A program made the translations under genes and the position numbers. Source: Beaufortia kweichowensis (lineage: Eukaryota > Chordata > Actinopteri > Cypriniformes > Gastromyzontidae). Taken from it: a DNA stretch of 64,000 bases. The DNA lies in contig CM032809.1 in assembly GCA_019155185.1 (NCBI GenBank), forward strand, positions 1,408,501 through 1,472,500, in the 5' to 3' direction. Positions 46,111-58,610 of this stretch are shown in pieces (the stretch's first letter is position 1; each line of letters opens with the position of its first letter). The notes beneath the pieces are model-generated. The model searched no databases. It worked only from the letters and a program-made list of their open reading frames with translations, and was not told the origin of the DNA.

Positions 46111-48876
46111 TAGCAAATCTGTAAAAACGAAAGTAATTTCACACGCTTTCTTTTTGATGGATGTTGCATTTTAACAGAATGAACGTCGATTTGAATGCGA
46201 CTTTTTTTCAAAAGAAAACCATGTATTTCGGTAAGAATGAGTAAAAAGTGTCGAGGTAAATGAATGTCTGGTTGATTCATTCGTACATGCGTTTAGACAA
46301 ACGCAATGAAATAAAAATGTCTGTTCAAATGTAGAGAAAATATTGTGTCTAATTTGTTGTGATCTTTTTGGTTTTAATTAAAATGGTCATAACTCTCTTG
46401 CAATATCGAACAACTCCTTCGAATACCGTAAAGACTGTCTGTCATAAAGTGCTGTCATGTCACATATTTAAATAAAGTTGTGATTCTAAAAACAGGATAA
46501 ATCATTTGATTACTTCGAATTAGAAAGTGATGTCAAAACGACCTCTAAAATTCCTTCCTTTTCTCATTGGTTCAAACTGATTTGTGCCGATTGTGTTTAA
46601 CGATAGCAACTAAACAAAAACCCAAAATACAAATTTTACACCAAACCTTTTAATTGGTTAAATATCTCAGCAATTACAACAAGCACAATTTTGTTTTCAC
46701 AATTTATAATTTCATAAGTTGGAATAGTTTCTTTTATTATAGTTAATTATAATTATAATATGAACACATGCACTTGGCAATGAAATGCAATACTGGTGAT
46801 ACAGAACGTTTAAAAGGGTACAAAAATAAAAGTGAGCTCATTGTTTCCATGGTTTAATACCATTTAAGTTGCATATACAGTGAAATTACAGCACTAGCGT
46901 CATGTTGTCTAAGAACCGAAACACGACAGAATTATTCTACACGGATTTTCAACAAATGGCGTTTTAGTGGACTTCAGTGTAAGTTGATAAGGATGGGTGT
47001 TTGATTAAACTAAATTGCCGTTTTAATAAAAACATTGTGAAAATTAACTTTTGTTTGGCTAAAAAATAAAGTTCAAAGTATTGTGGAATAATAAGAAAAG
47101 TGTCATCATGTAGGCTAGTGTTAAAGTTTTTGGGCTGTGAGACCCATAAAATTGACCTAAAAATGATTAAACGATGAATGAAGAAAATGAGTTTTACAGT
47201 AATCCTAGCATAGACTCTACAAGGTGTCATAAACAAAAAATATTCGCTGATATGTTTGGAATATTGCTATTAGGAATATGGCTATATTATTTGGCTATTA
47301 TGTAGTCAGAAACATCGAAAGGTAATGGCTAAATTTGAACAGCAACTCCAAAAGTGTATACAATAGCCGCTACAAATTTATATTTGGTTGATTGTTTTTT
47401 AAAATACAAAAATGTATAAGTATTTTTAAAACAATTTAATTATATTTGCATCAACGTCTACTAAAAGTCATGACTTTCAAATACATATTTTGTGATCAAG
47501 GTCACCACAAACCATTTAGAATATAGATGCATTAAACATTAAATAAACTTAAGTAGTTTGATTGGCAAGCAATACGTATCAATTTCAAATAATAACTGTA
47601 AATTTGTAGTTGGTATATTTTGTTGGGTCGTTGGTACACTGGAAAATATTAACAAGAAAACGGGATAGAAAAAGATACAGATCGACATTAATCTGCTTTG
47701 CAAGTACATGATGCGTCATTTCAATAAGATATATCTCTCCTTTTCTCGATTGGAAAACCTAAAAATTGCTGCCCATGCTTTTCCTAACAAATTGACGTTT
47801 ATTGCTTTACACAAATAGTAGATTTTTTACATGTTTTAAACGAAATTTAAGCTGTATCCATTTCATTGTATAAACTCACAGTAAGATGAAGTCCTATTTC
47901 AGCATACATTTAAACTGATACACAAGAATAAACTTTTTAAAATATTAAACTTTTCAGATAATTTATATAATATATAAAACATTATTTACATAAAAGCGAT
48001 CAAACATTTTAAAGAATGTCGATAAATAAAAAGGTACGCTCTGCACAAAACCGGTAGGTAGCAGATGTTTCGGCAAGTCTTTGCCTTCACCAAAGTGCAA
48101 GATACTAAGACGAATGAAAACCAACACCTTTCCAACGAGTTTTAAGGCTTTGTGCGGTCGAACTTGACATCTTTTGAAACGTTTTTGTGCACTTCAATTT
48201 ACTTTAAACGCTAATTTATCTACAATGCCCACAAAGCAAAAATCTTGAAAGGTAATTTAGTGGTAGAGCTGAGTAATGTACAGTCTGTGGAAGCCATGGT
48301 CAAGTTCAAGTTGGGCACTGTTGTTAAACATTGAGAGGAAGTGCGGTGAGCACTAGGGGCGGATCTGGAGGACTCACAGCACAACAAGGCCTAAAATCAC
48401 CCAAAATATGTAAGCCAGAACATTGTGTGGTCAATTCTATTTAACCAAATAAAGCACAATCTGGTCAATTAAAGAGAACGATTATCTTAGCGATTCCATC
48501 CCACTAAGAAAAATAGGCCGTTAACTCATGGTGGCCATCGTGAGACATAGGCTATACATTGGACAATAAAAACACTGGCTGAAATTAATTCCACTGTGGT
48601 TCCACATTTTATTAAAATACAAACTCAACTCAAATACCTTGTGCATTAAAAAAACATTTGATTGAACAAACCGAACAAATTTAGACGAGTAACCTAAATT
48701 AATCGCTGTCATTTAACTGCTGTATAGCAAAGACACACGTTAGCATGCTAAAATAATGTTTCGTATGCAGGCCATAGCGCTGGAATCACAAAAAGGAATA
48801 ACATTTACACCTTTTCACATCCTCTTCGAAAACACCCATCACATAAATCACTATAGACATGTACTCCATGTACAAC

Positions 48877-48935
48877 CATTTACATTTAGGCATTTAGCAC
48901 ACGGTTTATTCAAAGCGACTTACAAACACAATAAA
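48877..48935 (+). repeat. Teleost interspersed repeat fragment
   Basis: CATTTACATTTAGGCATTTA followed by CAAAGCGACTTACAAACA is the same family as the copies at 4841-4985 and 37837-37890, somewhat diverged (TTATTCAAAG for TTATCCAAAG). Confidence 0.8.
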
Positions 48936-50339
48936 GCGATACATTATAATTGTACAATTGTCCAAAGAAGTCCTTCAGTAAGTTACCAAGTTTCGCAATG
49001 CTAGAAAATACCTGTAGGGGAGAGAGGAGAGTTAGGGTTTTTTCAAAAGAGAATGTGGTTAGGATGGTCCTGTCAAGTATTCACAGAAAAGTGAATGTTT
49101 CTTAAAAACGTTGAATGATGTGGCTGCATTTTATATGCATTTTCCATGCATATACTCCAAACTAGAAAAATCCCATATGCAATTTTAGTTAACGCCAATT
49201 AAATGTATTTATACTGTATCTATTACAAATGGAGTGAGTATTTTACAAGTGCATTAAGAAATGATAAAATTATGTAAAAATGATTGAAATTAATTGTATT
49301 GTATTATTTTAAGTCATTTGTTGCGCACCTTCGTCACCCTGCACATGCTAACCCTAATATTACAATTTAAAATTGACAGCATGAAGAAAGATAAAAGTTG
49401 AGTAATCACAGTAATTATTTTAATTCGTACAGTTTTAAATTATGTTACGTACTTTTTATAAGTAAACTAATGGCAAACAGTAAAATAATCAGAAAAGTTT
49501 GCAAAAACGTATATACTTTACGTCAAAAAAACTTTAATTCTGAATCTAAATGTTTAAATACAGTATTTAACAGAACAAAAAAATTAGATGTTTAAATTTT
49601 GTTTTTTTTTTAAATAATCGCACAATGAGGCCAGTTGGATAGAATCAGTGGAGATCAGCCGTGGTGGAATCTCATTAATGTGTAAGGTATTTCAATTTAT
49701 AATTTATAATAATTTCTACTACATTACATTTACATTACGAGTGTGTATAGGTTTAATATTTGGTACAGTGCATATGAAAATATTCATCAAAGATATGCAA
49801 ACAAAAGCATTTCAGGCAGGCCATAGCTTACAAAATCATTGATATAATGAACAATGTTTCATCAGATAACGCAAAAATACTCAGCTGATAGAAAAACTTT
49901 TTTTTAAATGATCCTCAAATGGGTGTTCTTTCCACAAGAGAAATCACCATTATCTGAATGTGTAAAGTTCAAGGACTACTGCAAGGACCGCCCACAAAAG
50001 GTTTATTGGTGGTTTAGGAATGTACACAAAATGAGATACAGGGAATGTCAGAGTTAATGTTCGCGAGTCATAATACAAAGCCAGGCTACACATATATTTA
50101 GATTTTGGTTTGATATGCACCTAAGACGCATAGTTCTCTGCTGTAGGTATATTGTCTATGAACTGTAAAGGCTTAACTGTGCTGCCACATTAAAAAGACA
50201 ACTTTATACCAGTAGTGATTATCCTGATTATCTGATTAAATGTCTTTTCTTAAGCTAAAAGTAACAAAAATGGATAAAGAGATACGACGCTTTTGCAATA
50301 TTGTATGTAAAAACATTCACCAGGAAACTGGAAATTGAA

Positions 50340-50580
50340 ATGAAAGGGAGAGGTGGAAGAGAGAGAGACTGTGCCTTTATCTCTTCAAACGGGCGAGGGC
50401 GCACGAGGACAGCTGAGAGAAAAAGTGTCACCGCGGCCACACAAATCGAGCTTGTGACGTTATTCTCGTACATGCGTGTGCTGTCCACTCGCTCTCTTAT
50501 AAAACAGGGCGGTTATGTGCTGAAGCAGTTGTTAAACATCCCATTTCTCATGTGCTGAGCGAGAAGGGAGAACCTGGAAA
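50340..50580. promoter_or_regulatory. GC-rich element with CRE-like site
   Basis: This is the most GC-rich patch of the hoxa13a-evx1 spacer (GGGCGAGGGCGCACGAGGAC, CACCGCGGCCAC). It contains CTTGTGACGTTATTC, close to a CREB site, about 2.4 kb upstream of evx1. It could be a distal promoter of evx1 or of a noncoding RNA, or an enhancer. Confidence 0.3.
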
Positions 50581-51773
50581 ATACAGAGAAGACGCGGTGT
50601 TGCGCCAGACTTTCGATTTAAATGTATTTATCAAAAACCACTAGAGCAGCGAAGATGTTTAAGACTAATCCCTCATTTGTTCAAGTATGTTTTGTAATCA
50701 GAAATAACCAACACTCTCATCATCCTCCTAGAAATACTTAACAAAAGACTATTAATGATCAAATCACTTGCTTTCCAGGTTTGCCCCTTAATCTCCAAGC
50801 TACATTAACGCACACGAGTATTGTAATGTTTAACAAGACATTAAACGTGTTTTCGTAAATTCTTTCTATTTGCAGAACGAGCTGTGGTTTGCATGTAATT
50901 AAGATAAAGAAGTTGAGCTAATTACATCCCAGTAGGTTATGATTCTGTTGCTGACTCTGTGGCGCATCATCAGTGTTGTTAAGTGCGGTTAAAAGGAAAG
51001 CCACATAGTTGTAGTGGGCTGTATTACGCCACAAAAAACGATGAAAGCGATTTGGGTTGAAAAGTAATATCAAGTTCAAAGCCTCTTATGCAATATTCCT
51101 TAATACTATTCAACTTCATCATGGCTTCTTGTGAACTTTTACTGCCCAAACTCTGACATCAAAGAGGAGGAGGGAGCGGTCTCCTCCCGAAATGTAAGCA
51201 GTACACTGTGCTATCTTTGCAGTCGTTATAATGTATCAGACAGATTGGTCTCGTGGAGCCGGAACAGGCCTCAAAATTATTAAGAGTGTTGGTTTTGTCA
51301 ATAAAAAAGGGATGAAACGGTATAGTTGGTGCTGCCAAATAGAAACAGTATTTGGCATTACATAAAACAGTGTTTGGCACGGTCAAAATCAGTCATTTCA
51401 TTTTCCTTTTATCTTGGAGACATTAGAATAAAATGTAAAAATCAGGAGAAAAAAACACCTTCGACAATCTAACTGACGATCTTGTATAGATTACGAAAAA
51501 CAGTTAAATACTACAAAAATAATTAAAGTAGGCATGTAACATAAAAAAATTGCCTTAACAACCGTGTCACCTTGTTTTACCTCTTGTAACGATTCCTTTT
51601 AAATGCAGAAATGAATAAAACGATGACAAAGATAAAAACTTAGGCCTATACTATATTATTATGTAGTTAAGGTACTGCATTAGTTTTGGATTCTAAGCAT
51701 TAGAAACCTTGAAAGCTCAAATTGAAACGTTAAATACCATTTCAGAATATCTAATTCAACTGGACAGCCGCCT

Positions 51774-51788
51774 TCCACCAGTAGGCGG
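51774..51788 (+). promoter_or_regulatory. CTCF-type site candidate near evx1
   Basis: TCCACCAGTAGGCGG matches 13 of 15 positions of the CTCF core, including CCACCAG and GGC. It is about 1.1 kb upstream of the evx1 ATG and in the same orientation as the candidate at 40998. A CTCF boundary between HOXA13 and EVX1 is known in mammals. Confidence 0.4.
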
Positions 51789-52868
51789 TGAGAGTATGCG
51801 TTGTTGGCTCGGCTCAAACAAATCTAATTAAATGTCAAATAGTCTGTTATTCTTACCCCTGGCCACGAAGACTTGACCTTTTTGCACTTTACTTGACACC
51901 ACTTTGGAAGATCGCGTTAGAGCGAGAGAAAGAAAGAATAAGATGGTGCGTGAGAGCAAGACTGAGATGGTACACTGAGAGATGAAATTGAACGTGTACA
52001 CTTCAAATTACGCTGCTGGATGAGAGACAGCTCTCCTCATCTTCTGAATTTTCTCATTCAGTCTGACGTCTTCCAACGCGCCCTGACTGTGTTGATCGGA
52101 AAAGAACATGTGCTAATATATTCTGAAAGTCTACCATCATGACTCCTTCTTATTAAGCTCAAGACAGGGAGATGATAGGGTTTTATCTGCTTTCTATCAC
52201 ATTATTCACACCTTAACTGTCTTCGATAATGGACATCTGTTGTTTTTTTACCCATTAAAATATTGCTGAACCATATATTAGGGACTAATAACTGTATGCT
52301 ATAGTATTATTTTCCTTCTGTAGTTGCCTTTTCAACTAAATAATTTTAATTGATCAAAATTAAAATCATGATGAGAATTGAGTGTTGAAAAGCGGACTGA
52401 GGACGCTATATATTTTTCAATACCTAGAATTCCAAAGAAACGCAGTTTTACCCAAAAGGTTTAACACTAGGATGATAATCATAATGGCATTTGGATGTGT
52501 CAGAACTAATGTATTCTACTCTGCCAAGCCTGAGCCTATGAAAACATTTACTAGAATAGAAGTGCATGCAGATTTGCTTTTGTCTTGCTTCTAGTGTTCA
52601 GCTGATGTTTTGTGTGGAGTAGCCCTAAATTCACCTCTGTCTTTACTCCCCTGCTGTTTATTCACTCTATATCGACGCGTGGCGTCACTGAGCTATCTAT
52701 TATGACGACTGCCCTATTAAGAATGACAGCGCTGGAGGAGAGAGAGGGCAATGGTGATCCCTCCCAGAGCTCGTGCAGCACTATCGAGCGCTTGCATCGC
52801 ACAGCTCATCGTCTGCGTTTGTTGATTCAAACCGTCTCAAACCGGCAACCTACTTTCATCTCTCGGTT

Positions 52869-55525
52869 ATGGACAGCAGTAAGGACATGCTGATGCGCGC
52901 TGAGCGTGGTCAGATTGAAAGAACGGGTTCAAATTTATCGGAAGCAACTGGAGACCCCATGCGCGAGCAAACTGACAAACCGATTCACCAGAACAGCCTA
53001 AGCCCCGGCCCCGTGCCTTATTCGCGAAACCTCGATGAAGCGATAAAGGGACATCGTAGTTCAAAGTGCGGAGATGTGGCACTTCATAGCAAACCCTCTG
53101 CGCCGGACAGAGAGCTGTCAGACATCCCTAACAAAGAGACCAGCAGCTCTGATGCGGAATCAGACCTCTATGAAGAAATAGATGTCAGCTGTACCCCAGA
53201 GAGCATGGATTACCCGAGTGGACAAGGTAAACACAGCGATTGCAGACTTTATTTCTGTTGACGTTTTAATGTATAAGAATGCATGCGTTAAAAAAAAAAC
53301 ATCACCGCGTTTTATCCATCGGTTTTGTCGCCCACTGCTTGAAAGTGCATTCGATTGTCAGCTCTTGTTACCTTATTGCAAGGTTTTGAATAAACGAGTC
53401 CATTATAATGCCACAGTGTATCGATATTATTGCGTCTAACCATTTAAGTTGTCATGTCATGTTATACAAATCTCCGACCCTTCAGCAAGTTACGTTTTTC
53501 GTTTTGTAAAAGAGTTGGCTTTATTACAAAAACGATGTTTAAGAATGTCAAACGTAGTTTCTGCGTGACCAGTGAATAGCATTACATGATGTTTTCGAAT
53601 GCTTATACCTTTGTGCATATTTGTATTAGTCCTCAATTAGAATAAATGTATAAATTGTCAGTAATAAGCATTTACAGTAGTGCAAAAAGGAAAATATGTT
53701 TTTTATTAAATACATAATAATGCAAAAGAATTATTCACACGTTTTCCAGATATTTTTCACAAATGTAGTTCGATTCGATTACAAAAACTGATCATTTATT
53801 TATCTTTACTTCAGTGGATTATCAGTATGCAACATCTTTATTTTGACGTAATATTTTTAAATATCCAATTGCTTCGAAAAAATCGTATTATTTGTTTTCT
53901 GTGTAATCATGCAACCAAAAGAGATTTAGCAATACAGCATAGTCATTTTTATAATCTGGTAAAAGTCTTAAAATGAGTTATGTTTGTTTTCTGTAAGGAC
54001 TGGGACCGGGATCGCCGAATCACAGTAAAGAACTCGGCGTGGACAGCAGTAAGATGGGTTCAGGCCCCGGGGCTCTCAACTACGGCTCCGACCAGATGAG
54101 ACGTTACCGAACAGCTTTCACGAGGGAACAAATAGCACGACTGGAGAAAGAGTTTTACCGTGAAAATTACGTGTCAAGGCCACGAAGGTGCGAGTTGGCG
54201 GCTGCCTTAAATTTACCGGAAACAACTATAAAGGTACTGTATTGTGCATAATTCTTGTAAATGCAATTTTAATTAATTGACGTTTTCTATAGATTCTTAT
54301 TAGACTGTATTATTTGTCTATAATGTTTCTGGATAAAAACAAGTGTGTTGGACAGATTTGTTTAAAAATAGTTTTGTCAATATTATGTGTGAGTGTGTGT
54401 GTCGACCTTGATGAGGAAGCCACAGGGCGCCAAATTTTCTTTCAACATCACACAAATACAGATGATTGTGCTCCCATATTACTAGAGTCACCTTTTTCCA
54501 TTAAAGTGTTATTTGTTCAGATTAATGTACCAATACGAATGGATCTTGGAGGTGTTGAAATCTTTATCGTGATAATATAAATATGGAGATTACGAATATC
54601 CGTGACTTTTGCCTTTGGATAACGAAAAAAACTTTTCTTTTTTTATTAAATTATTATTTCCCTGACAACTTGCAATACTACTTCAAATAGTTACTTTTAT
54701 CAAATTCATTGGATCAGACTGAAATACATTTCCCATAGCTAATACATTTTTTGTTGTTTACAAACATGACCAAATGTCCGCGAATAAATAAAATGTTTAA
54801 ATTACAAAAAGAAATACAACTACATAGTAATATTTACTTAATTACTTACTTACATTACTTACATTTTAAATATGGTATGCAGCATTCTTCACAGGCTGCC
54901 TTTTCCAAAATGTATTTGCTTGCAAGCTAGGCCTCAGTCAACTCAATTTACTATTATCAAATAAGTAATTTGCTTGTCTTGGTTACAGGTTTGGTTTCAG
55001 AACCGCCGCATGAAGGACAAGAGACAGCGGCTGGCTATGACTTGGCCGCATCCCGCGGACCCCGCCTTTTACACCTATATGATGAGCCATGCTGCAGCCA
55101 CAGGCAGCCTGCCCTATCCATTTCAATCACATCTTCCTCTACCTTACTATTCTCCACTAAGCGGTGTGACTGCAAGTTCAGCCTCTGCCACCGGGAGTCC
55201 ATTCACCAACCCCCTGCGCTCGCTAGACAGTTTTCGGGTTCTTTCGCATCCGTACCCGCGCCCTGACCTGCTGTGTGCTTTCAGACACCCATCACTATAC
55301 CCCAGCCCGGGTCATGGGCTCGGTCCCGGGGGAAGCCCATGCTCCTGCCTCGCCTGTCATGCTGCCAGTCAGTCAAACGGGCTCCCACAGAGGTCCAACA
55401 ACGCAGACTTCTCTTGCTCACCCACGACCCGGACTGAGGCCTTCCTTACGTTCTCGCCAGCAGTTCTCAGCAAATCATCATCGGTTTCTTTGGACCAGCG
55501 AGAGGAGGTGCCACTGACAAGATAA
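52869..55525 (+). CDS. evx1: Even-skipped homeobox protein Evx1
   Basis: This is an even-skipped-class homeodomain repressor that specifies V0 spinal interneurons and acts in tail and fin-ray patterning. There are three exons: 52869-53226 (donor CAAG|GTAAAC), 53998-54233 (acceptor TCTGTAAG, donor AAAG|GTACTG) and 54989-55525 (acceptor GTTACAG). Introns are 771 bp (phase 1) and 755 bp (phase 0). The product is 376 residues. The ATG at 52869 (MDSSKDM) is chosen because the Evx1 family starts with a similar motif. An upstream in-frame extension to 52773 is unlikely to be used. SDAESDLYEEIDVSCTPE is a conserved acidic block. The homeodomain is at 153-212 (MRRYRTAFTREQIARLEKEF), cut by intron 2 between residues 46 and 47, as in other Evx genes. 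C-terminal features are DPAFYTYMMSHAAATGSLPY, PCSCLACH and the terminal DQREEVPLTR. Confidence 0.97.
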
Positions 55526-56670
55526 GACGATATCAAGGGCTACGGACTCTAACCGGATCAACTTTGGGAACTTTGGCAATATTTAATTATCAAGTCAACG
55601 CATGAATGACCCAAAGCACTCTGTACAACAAAGAAAGCAATCTGCTTTAAATAAGGTTTCCAAACTGTGGATGTTTCCAGTTAAGAAGCTACATATTGTA
55701 CAAGCAAAGCCTACTTTATAGACCACGGACGTCTAGTTTAAAATGATCTTTGGATAAAGTAGATGTTCATAACAGAGATATCGTATCAAAGCAATTACAT
55801 CTAAAGCAAAACCTATTAACAAAAATGTCATATAGGAGACTTTAAAATTTATTTATACAAATTTAAATGTCAGGAGAATAGCGCAAATGCTTTATCATAA
55901 TAATAATTTATACTCTTTCTTATCCATACAAATTGACCCACATGCAGTTTCTTTCACATTTAAACTATGTTTTTCATCTTGATTTTTAACAAGGGGATTT
56001 GTTAACCGAGCACGGTTGCCTCATTATTTCTCCAACAACACCCTGTCCCGGTAGCACAACGAAATGTGCAGATGCGAGGGAAATTAAGGAGTGATGTATT
56101 CGGATGGGAGAAATTTTGAATGTTGAATTAATGATAATGCTGCACGCTCAGAAACTTGTCTGCCAAACCGGTAACAAGGCGCCAGGGGAGCGGATTAAGA
56201 AGCACCATGCGATGCTCGACGGGAGAAGATGGGCTAGAGATCCATTGGACAATCGCATGCGGCAAATTGGGGCAAGCCAGAGATGCCTGTCTTACTGGCA
56301 AACCAGAGATCCCTGTCTCACCAGCATACCGTCAGCTGAACCCCTTCACCCCCATTTTGTGCCATCCTTGTCCGGCCTACTGTTGGCTTAACCTCGATCA
56401 GACAAACCATACAATAAACATAAGTAAATGAAAGATAAATAGCGTTATACGATAAACGCTCATTTTATGAACATCAGACGCAGCATTATTTATTGTCATT
56501 ATTGTATTTACATGTATGTATTCTGATTTAAATTCTTGCATCATCCATTTTTAAATTAATACATATTTGCGTTCTGCTGAACATTCGCCAGTTTGGTTGA
56601 TTTCGATTGTGGAAAATCAGAGAAATGGGTCAGTACTGTTCTGATTCAACAGAATTTTATAATAAACTGT
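55526..56670 (+). other. evx1 3'UTR (probable)
   Basis: This follows the evx1 stop codon. AATAAA signals at 56413-56418 and 56661-56666 would give a 3'UTR of roughly 0.9 or 1.1 kb. The GC-richer part at 56040-56400 has short plus-strand open frames without recognisable domains, taken as untranslated. The end of the mRNA is not proven. Confidence 0.4.
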
Positions 56671-57622
56671 ATTTCAAACGAAAACAGACAAACGTACTAC
56701 TGCTCATTTTTCAAAAGGCCAAAATGATCATTTGAAACCATGTTATGACATTAATCGAATATAAAACCATATGCAAGAAATTTTGCTTACTTTGAGGAGT
56801 TAATTTCCAGCTGGATTTTTTTCTTTTTGTTCTGGTTGAGTCTCATGAAGAAACTAAAAACGAAAAAAATAAAATAAAATGTATTAGAAACAACATTAAA
56901 CCGAATAATATAGGACAATTTAAACCTGAACATAATTTACACTATGAATGCTATGCTTTCAAATTACAGTGTGTTGTCAACTTTGCCTCATAAGTGGCCT
57001 TTTCCATTTTCATCTGAAACACTGAAATGATGCCATCTAATAGCTTCGACATACAGTTTTTGACAGTTAAGGAGTCCCTGGGTACCGCTTACACAAGCCA
57101 TATTCCGGGCTGTTAATAGAAAGAAAGAAATAAAATGTCCTGCAGAGATATTGGAATGCAGAAAGATCAATGATGCCTTCAACCTTACCAATCAACTCTC
57201 GCTAATTAGCTGAACTGACCGCGTAATCGTGGCACTTGAAACGGCAAATTAAAGCTTTCTAGAAAGCTGCTTGTTGTGGTTAATCATGGCTTTATAAGAT
57301 ATTTCAAAATTAACAAAACAAATAAGTCTGCCTCTCCTTTTAGCATACAGAAGGAAAAAGAAAACTAAGCAACGTAAATATTTTACAATTTTCAGTAAGA
57401 ATATCTTGTACCCCGTTTTAAATAAAAGAAAAAAACAGTAATCTATATCTGTTTACATATCTTTCATATACCATTCTTAATCACATTCTTACCATTTTCA
57501 CGAAGAAAATTACACATTTGAGTATTTAATTTCTTCTTTCCCTATTTACAAATTCAACAATTTCTAGATCGCCTGCCCAAACAATTCAACCACCCTCTAT
57601 TCCAGCCATCCCCCAAAACATA

Positions 57623-57644
57623 ACACACACACACACACACACAC
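57623..57644. repeat. (CA)n microsatellite
   Basis: Eleven uninterrupted CA units. Confidence 0.85.
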
Positions 57645-58429
57645 GAGTCTACGCCAGAAGGTCCTGGTTGAGCATGTGATTGATTGCCTTATTAGAAGCA
57701 GTTCTTGTAAGTGTGACCAAGTTGATTAAAATGCATATGTTTGGAATAATACGCCATTTAAACGGAGCAGTTAACTAAACCCAAAGACGGATTTATGCTC
57801 TGCGTTATATTAAATCACCAAAGGCGCAGGTAAAATGACCAACGACTAAACTGACAATGAATAATAATACTGCATTTTTAAAAAGCAAGAAAACTATAAA
57901 TACAACAGAGGAGATAGTTTACCGCTGTCCAATAAATATTTGTTTGATAGGCCTACTTAAAATGTGACATTTTCTGCGCGTACCCGAAGCCAGTTTACCT
58001 GCATCAATGAACATGTTGGATAAAATAAATCTGTCATTTTATTTTATACAGTTATTTCAGTGTCTAGCTTCCCCCAGTGATGTTAAACCAGCAGAGTAGC
58101 CTAGTCTTATTCAGCTATAGCATTGATTAATCTTTCCTCTGGTTTAGCCTTTGTGGTTACGTGCATAAAGGTTGTATGGGCACCATTTAAAAAGCTAAAT
58201 AATAACATAAAACAATCGTTAAGAAAAATTCTGTAGAATACAGCAACAGCACAATTAAATTTCAGATAAAAGGATGACCGTATAAAATGTGAGAATAAGA
58301 TCTGACATCTCGTTTGCTTTCTCTGGAGGGGCTCTCTCTCCATACGCTGCGCTTGTATTACGCATCTGTCTATTACAGCTTCTCAAGGCGACGACTGTTT
58401 AAAACCCTGTTTACGTTCTCATTTACAAC

Positions 58430-58610
58430 AGGCAGAGCTGGGCGTGAATAGACCGCTCACCGGCTAATGATGATGAATGGGGAATTAATGCACAAGTGCA
58501 CGGGACAATCTGAGCCTTCATCTGCTTAAATAGGCATCCAATAGCATTAAGAAAGCAGAGGTCACATTAAATCAATCAGATCGTGTGTGAAAGTCATACT
58601 CCTCTGGTGT
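58430..58610. promoter_or_regulatory. Candidate enhancer with clustered homeodomain sites
   Basis: GCTAATGATGATGAATGGGG, GGAATTAATGCAC, GCATCCAATAGCATTAAG and TTAAATCAATCAGATCG pack several TAAT cores and one ATCAATCA PBX/HOX-like site into 150 bases, in moderately GC-rich DNA 3 kb beyond evx1. Distal enhancers for evx1 and hoxa13 are known to lie on this side of the cluster. The evidence is motif density only. Confidence 0.3.

Larger units (their letters stand above)
45146..52868. other. hoxa13a-evx1 intergenic spacer
   Basis: This is the boundary region where the two genes are transcribed away from each other. It is AT-rich overall, with GC-richer stretches at about 45780-46100 and 50340-50580 listed separately, a repeat fragment at 48877 and a CTCF-like site at 51774. 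No intact gene was recognised. The evx1 promoter should lie at the right end. The last 250 bases before the ATG are GC-richer and contain TGGCGTCACTGAG and TATGACGAC, CREB-like words. Confidence 0.5.

Noticed and set aside
56104..56431. Two overlapping plus-strand open frames after evx1
   Set aside because: No domain is recognisable, and they fall in the probable evx1 3'UTR before the AATAAA at 56413.
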